Program-made: the position numbers and the translations under genes | Shown here: positions 23,252 to 26,062 of the stretch, piece by piece | Numbering within the stretch: the first letter of the stretch is position 1 | How the letters are laid out: every line of letters begins with the position of its first letter | NCBI GenBank assembly: GCA_947564305.1 | Contig: CANOBT010000077.1 | Coordinates: 1 to 26,062 of the forward strand | Length of the DNA: 26,062 bases | Direction: 5' to 3' | Origin: an uncultured Lachnospiraceae bacterium | GTDB taxonomy: Bacteria > Bacillota_A > Clostridia > Lachnospirales > Lachnospiraceae | The notes under the pieces: generated by a model | What the model saw: only the letters and a program-made list of their open reading frames with translations | The model's database searches: none | What the model was told of the DNA's origin: nothing

Positions 23252-24055
23252 CTATTCCTCCTCGATTACTGTATTTTTTAAGTGAAATGTGTCCAGGCAT
23301 TTTTGGATTGCCTTATCCCAGAACTGCCATTCATGTGCGCCCTCCCATTCCCCGTATGTGAGGTCTGCTCCTATTTCCATCAATCTGCCGCGGAAATTCT
23401 GGTTAATTCCGTATAGAAAATCTTCCGTTCCTACATACTGGATCAACGGCGGCATCGCTTTTCCTGCTTCTTTCCCCTGTTGATACAGACACAGGAGATC
23501 ATTTTCCGGGCTGATACGATGATAATCACCATATACCCTTTCTAAATTTGCATGAAATTCGTTTTGCAGGATTTCCGGTACTGCGCCGGCAAACTCTGTG
23601 ATATCAGTTACGGCTGAAAAAGCGCCCACCTGATAAAATCTTTCCGGATATGTAAATGCGCATTTCATTGCTCCGTAGCCGCCCATGGATAGTCCGGCGA
23701 TAAAGGTGTCCTCCCTCTTCCCGGACAGTGGGAACCACTGCTGCATTTTCCGGGGAAGTTCTTCGGAAATAAATTGAAAATAATGTTTGCCGCCAACGGA
23801 GTCTGTATAGAAGGCATCTTCTCCGGTAGGCATTACGACTGCAAGCCTGTGTTCTCTTGCATAACGTTCGATGGGAGTGAAGCGCGTCCATCCTGTTCCG
23901 TCATCTCCCCTGCCGTGAAGCAGATAAAGCGTCTGAAATTTGTGATTTTTTGACTTTTCTTCCGGAGTCATATCCATGTCTTCCGGCAGGATCACCCGAA
24001 CCATGGTTTCATACCCAAGTGAATCTGAATGAAAATTTCCTGTAAAAACCGCCAT
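23252..24055 (-). CDS. Esterase D-like serine esterase (PF00756, tributyrin-esterase type)
   Basis: The 267-residue protein has the esterase-D fold: strand and oxyanion block LYLLHGRGDDGTGW, nucleophile elbow GLSMGGYG, an aspartate in YVGTEDFLY, and histidine in EGAHEW. Such enzymes cleave short acyl, feruloyl or acetyl esters. It lacks a signal peptide and so acts inside the cell. ATG 24055 lies nine bases after AGAGG; longer frames from 24121 have no ribosome site. It is the first gene of the sugar operon, which suggests removal of acyl groups from imported sugars before glucosidase action, though this is inference. Confidence 0.92.
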   Translation of the reverse strand: MAVFTGNFHSDSLGYETMVRVILPEDMDMTPEEKSKNHKFQTLYLLHGRGDDGTGWTRFTPIERYAREHRLAVVMPTGEDAFYTDSVGGKHYFQFISEELPRKMQQWFPLSGKREDTFIAGLSMGGYGAMKCAFTYPERFYQVGAFSAVTDITEFAGAVPEILQNEFHANLERVYGDYHRISPENDLLCLYQQGKEAGKAMPPLIQYVGTEDFLYGINQNFRGRLMEIGADLTYGEWEGAHEWQFWDKAIQKCLDTFHLKNTVIEEE

Positions 24056-24155
24056 TTCTTGAATCCTCTCTTTCCAATATGTTTTTGGTGTTCTTTCGTT
24101 TTGATAGATATATCTTAACAATTGCCGGGCAGAAAGTATTCCCTTTTCTTTTTTG

Positions 24156-24175
24156 AATTATTGTCAATTTTTGTC
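24156..24175 (-). promoter_or_regulatory. Tandem 10-bp repeat in the divergent AraC/esterase region
   Basis: On the minus strand GACAAAAATT (24175-24166) is followed directly by GACAATAATT (24165-24156), differing at one base. Direct repeats in phase with the helix are typical of AraC-type regulator sites. It lies about 100 bases before the esterase start and next to the -35 of the araC-type promoter. I see no convincing sigma-A promoter for the esterase operon in 24056-24155, in line with activator dependence. Confidence 0.5.
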
Positions 24176-24182
24176 TTTTTTG

Positions 24183-24212
24183 TTGCGGAGCAGGAAAAAA
24201 AACCTGTATAAT
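24183..24212 (+). promoter_or_regulatory. Promoter of the AraC-type gene
   Basis: TTGCGG (24183-24188), an 18-base spacer and a perfect TATAAT (24207-24212). Transcription should start about 24218, at the first bases of the structured leader element. Confidence 0.75.
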
Positions 24213-24216
24213 ATAT

Positions 24217-24261
24217 GTCACCACCCCGTAGGGGTGATGACCTACGCACGCATCAGCGTGC
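24217..24261 (+). ncRNA. Two-hairpin structured leader element, copy 2
   Basis: Hairpin 1: outer stem GTCA (24217-24220) with TGAC (24238-24241), C-A mismatch, inner stem CACCCC (24222-24227) with GGGGTG (24231-24236), loop GTA. Hairpin 2: GCACGC (24246-24251), loop ATCA, GCGTGC (24256-24261), then TTCC. Layout, loops and linkers equal those at 7290-7334 (minus), while four stem pairs have changed on both sides. It lies at the 5' end of the AraC-type mRNA, 38 bases before the start codon. No known class is recognised. Confidence 0.7.
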
Positions 24262-24298
24262 TTCCTTCATAAATACAAAAACAAAGGCAGGTGTTCGT

Positions 24299-25138
24299 AT
24301 GGGTTATAAATATGAACAGGTGGAATTTATTCAGAATCTTTCCGCAAAGATATGGAATCAGGACATGACAGGAATGGAAATGTATACGCCCTCCCACTGG
24401 CACCGAAGTCTGGAATTTGATCTGGTTCTGTCCGGCCAGATGCAGGGGACGGTCAGCGGCAGAACCCGGACGCTGCAGCCGGGAGATATCCTTTTCGCGA
24501 ACAGCGGGGAACTGCATTCTGTCGATTATATCAACCCGAATGATCATTTGCTGGCTGTAACAATCCTGATTTCTTATGACTTTATTGTAAAATGGTTTCC
24601 AGATTATGAGGAATTCTTTTTCGATGTGGAGCATCATCCGGAAATTATGGACGCGTTAAGAGATTATATTACATATATCGGGAATATCTATCAGAAAAAA
24701 GAATCGTTCTGGGAACTTGAGATTGCCGGACAGCTTCATCTGCTGCTCCTGCTTCTGATCAGACGGACTGCCGTGCGACAGAAAAACAGCCATTCTGTAA
24801 GAAAACAGCATAATTCTGATACGATACGAAAAGTTATTACTTATATCAATCAGAATTATCAGGAGCCGCTCACATTAGAAAACGTATCTTCCTATGCCGG
24901 ATTTACGTCTGCTTATTTTTCCCGCTTTTTTCATAAAAATATAGGAGTTACCTTTTATAAATATTTGAATGATATCCGTCTGCATTATGCACTGCTTGAT
25001 CTGTTAAATAAAAAAGCAACCATAACGGACTGCGCGTTTCATAACGGGTTTCCTAATGTAAAATCATTTATCGAAACATTTAAGAAAACCTATCACTGCA
25101 CTCCGGGGCAGTATAAGAAGAAGTATTTTTCAACTTGA
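24299..25138 (+). CDS. AraC-family transcription regulator
   Basis: The 279-residue product has an N-terminal cupin-like sensing region (about 25-100; SHWHRSLEFDLVLSG, LQPGDILFANSGELHSV) and a C-terminal AraC double helix-turn-helix (about 178-275; ENVSSYAGFTSAYFSRFFHK and ITDCAFHNGFPNVKSFIETF, closing with PGQYKK). The cupin half probably binds a sugar. ATG 24299 follows AGGTG by five bases. It is divergent from the esterase-transporter-glucosidase operon and very likely activates it, perhaps through the tandem repeat at 24156-24175. Its own mRNA begins with the structured leader element. Confidence 0.94.
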   Translation: MGYKYEQVEFIQNLSAKIWNQDMTGMEMYTPSHWHRSLEFDLVLSGQMQGTVSGRTRTLQPGDILFANSGELHSVDYINPNDHLLAVTILISYDFIVKWFPDYEEFFFDVEHHPEIMDALRDYITYIGNIYQKKESFWELEIAGQLHLLLLLLIRRTAVRQKNSHSVRKQHNSDTIRKVITYINQNYQEPLTLENVSSYAGFTSAYFSRFFHKNIGVTFYKYLNDIRLHYALLDLLNKKATITDCAFHNGFPNVKSFIETFKKTYHCTPGQYKKKYFST

Positions 25139-25184
25139 AATTTTATATTTAAACGGAAGTTCATGGTTAAAACGCTGTTTACTA

Positions 25185-25215
25185 TTGACTCCTACGCAAC
25201 GTCATAGTTTATGAT
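25185..25215 (+). promoter_or_regulatory. MerR-type promoter with 19-base spacer
   Basis: TTGACT (25185-25190) and TATGAT (25210-25215) are separated by 19 bases, two more than normal. Within the spacer a loose dyad is centred on ACGCAACGT. This is the hallmark of promoters that MerR-family proteins untwist, and it fits autoregulation by the gene that follows. Confidence 0.85.
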
Positions 25216-25242
25216 ATACTTACACGGAAGGAGGACCTATAC

Positions 25243-25974
25243 ATGATGACAGTACATGAAGTAAGTAAATTAGCGGGAGTGAGTATACGCACCCTGCAAT
25301 ATTATGACAAAATCGGACTGTTGAAGCCGTCAAATTATACGGAATCCGGTTACCGGCTGTATGACGATACAGCTCTGGAAATGCTGCAGCAAATTTTACT
25401 GTTACGTGAGTTGGAATTTCCTCTGAAGGAAATCAAAGAAATCCTGTCCAGACCTGATTTTGACAGAAATAAGGCATTGGAACAGCAGATTACATTGCTG
25501 ACTATGAAAAAAGAACGTCTGGAAAGGCTGATTGATTTTGCCCGTGAAATACAGTATACAGGAGTGAAGGAAATGGAGTTTTCAGTATTTGATACAACGA
25601 AAATTGATGAGTACGCAAAACAGGCGAGAGCGCAATGGGGAAAAACAGACGAGTATAAGGAATTCGAGCAAAAATCCCAAAACAGAAGTAAGGAGGAGGA
25701 GCAGGTTGTGGCAGAAAAAATGATGCAGCAATTCGAAGATTTCGGAAAATTAAAAGGCAAAAATCCACAATCCACTGATGTTCAAAATCTTGTTCGGAAG
25801 CTGCAGGATTATATTACGCAGTATTTTTATCACTGCTCCGATGAAATTCTTTTCAGCCTGGGTCAGATGTATGCCGGCGGCGGAGAATTTACAGACAATA
25901 TCGACCGCGCCGGAGGGGAAGGAACCGCCGAATTCGTTGCTGAGGCAATTAAAATCTATTGCCGCAAATCATAA
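25243..25974 (+). CDS. MerR-family regulator with TipAS domain (TipAL-like)
   Basis: The 243-residue protein has an N-terminal MerR winged helix (VHEVSKLAGVSIRTLQYYDK, GYRLYDD, residues 1-70). A dimer helix (about 75-110) and a C-terminal TipAS-like antibiotic-recognition domain (about 120-240, ending FVAEAIKIYC) follow. TipAL proteins bind thiopeptides or other drugs and activate their own and export genes. ATG 25243 follows AAGGAGG by eight bases; the next codon is also ATG. The 19-base-spacer promoter upstream supports autoactivation. No exporter gene adjoins within the window; the downstream side is cut by a possible insertion sequence. Confidence 0.94.
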   Translation: MMTVHEVSKLAGVSIRTLQYYDKIGLLKPSNYTESGYRLYDDTALEMLQQILLLRELEFPLKEIKEILSRPDFDRNKALEQQITLLTMKKERLERLIDFAREIQYTGVKEMEFSVFDTTKIDEYAKQARAQWGKTDEYKEFEQKSQNRSKEEEQVVAEKMMQQFEDFGKLKGKNPQSTDVQNLVRKLQDYITQYFYHCSDEILFSLGQMYAGGGEFTDNIDRAGGEGTAEFVAEAIKIYCRKS

Positions 25975-26010
25975 AAATTTCAGTCAAAAAAAGAGTGAAT
26001 TCCTTTGAAC

Positions 26011-26062
26011 GAGGCTGTAAAAAATCTTGTGTCTATGGAAAATAGAATTCCTTGATAAGAAC
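26011..26062. mobile_element. Possible end of an IS256-like insertion sequence, cut by the window edge
   Basis: The bases from 26011 (GAGGCTGTAAAAAATCTTGT) resemble the terminal inverted repeat of IS256-family elements as I remember it. No transposase is visible because the window ends 52 bases later, and no target duplication can be tested. Bases 25975-26010 after the MerR gene show no clear terminator. Confidence 0.3.

Noticed and set aside
24217..24261. MITE or REP-like mobile repeat as explanation of the two-hairpin element
   Set aside because: There are no terminal inverted repeats or target duplications, and both copies sit at exact transcription starts with compensatory stem changes, which points to RNA function; a mobile origin is not fully excluded.
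24215..24298. N-terminal extension of the AraC regulator starting at 24215
   Set aside because: The ATG lies before or at the transcription start and the frame runs through the structured leader; ATG 24299 has a ribosome site.
1..26062. CRISPR array, tRNA or rRNA gene, replication origin
   Set aside because: No regularly spaced repeats, no cloverleaf-like sequence with CCA-type ends and no rRNA-like stretch was seen on either strand by reading.

Overview
The window looks like a chromosomal segment of a gut Lachnospiraceae bacterium (Clostridia). This rests on moderate GC, strong AGGAGG-type ribosome sites, and families I recognise as typical of that group: DUF6070-type lipoprotein, DUF2325, DUF6110, a stand-alone FakA/DAK C-terminal-domain protein, TipAS-MerR and GPH sugar transporters. 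I cannot name the genus. There are no rRNA or tRNA genes, no CRISPR array and no complete insertion sequence.

Region by region: (1) 1-6026 is an accessory cassette. Two divergent unknown genes on the minus strand face a plus-strand series: a regulator with two similar DNA-binding motifs, a coiled-coil protein, an unknown protein, an ADP-ribosylglycohydrolase, a metallophosphoesterase and another unknown protein. Three promoters in it share one motif, and its larger gene gaps hold hairpins. (2) 6155-6857 holds the wreck of a DUF6110/heavy-metal P-type ATPase pair beside an intact DUF2325 gene. (3) 7066-8730 holds a 60-residue protein with an elaborate structured leader, and a lipoprotein. (4) 8788-14229 (minus) holds a sensor kinase with two solute-binding sensor regions, an alpha/beta hydrolase and a SIR2-domain protein. 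(5) 14394-15173 is a chimeric scar of an AAA-ATPase-like gene joined to a decayed MATE pump. (6) 15256-15640 is a probable type I toxin-antitoxin locus. (7) 15701-19217 (minus) is a sigma factor / membrane protein / ABC ATPase / ABC permease operon of sigY-yxl type. (8) 19277-20203 (minus) is a P-loop kinase plus a FakA-C-like protein. (9) 20229-25138 is a sugar-use locus: esterase, GPH transporter and GH13 oligo-1,6-glucosidase, opposite an AraC regulator. (10) 25185-25974 is a TipAL-like MerR regulator with a classic 19-bp-spacer promoter; the last 52 bases may be the end of an insertion sequence.

The most unusual signal is a two-hairpin leader element found twice, at about 7.29-7.33 kb (minus) and 24.22-24.26 kb (plus), upstream of unrelated genes. 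Both copies start immediately after a TATAAT box. The unpaired bases are nearly the same, while the stems differ by compensatory changes. In the 7.3-kb copy the 5' half of hairpin 1 is repeated just before the gene, which permits two exclusive pairings. I do not recognise it as a known RNA class.

The second candidate for an undescribed system is the ADP-ribosylglycohydrolase/metallophosphoesterase cassette with its shared promoter motif.
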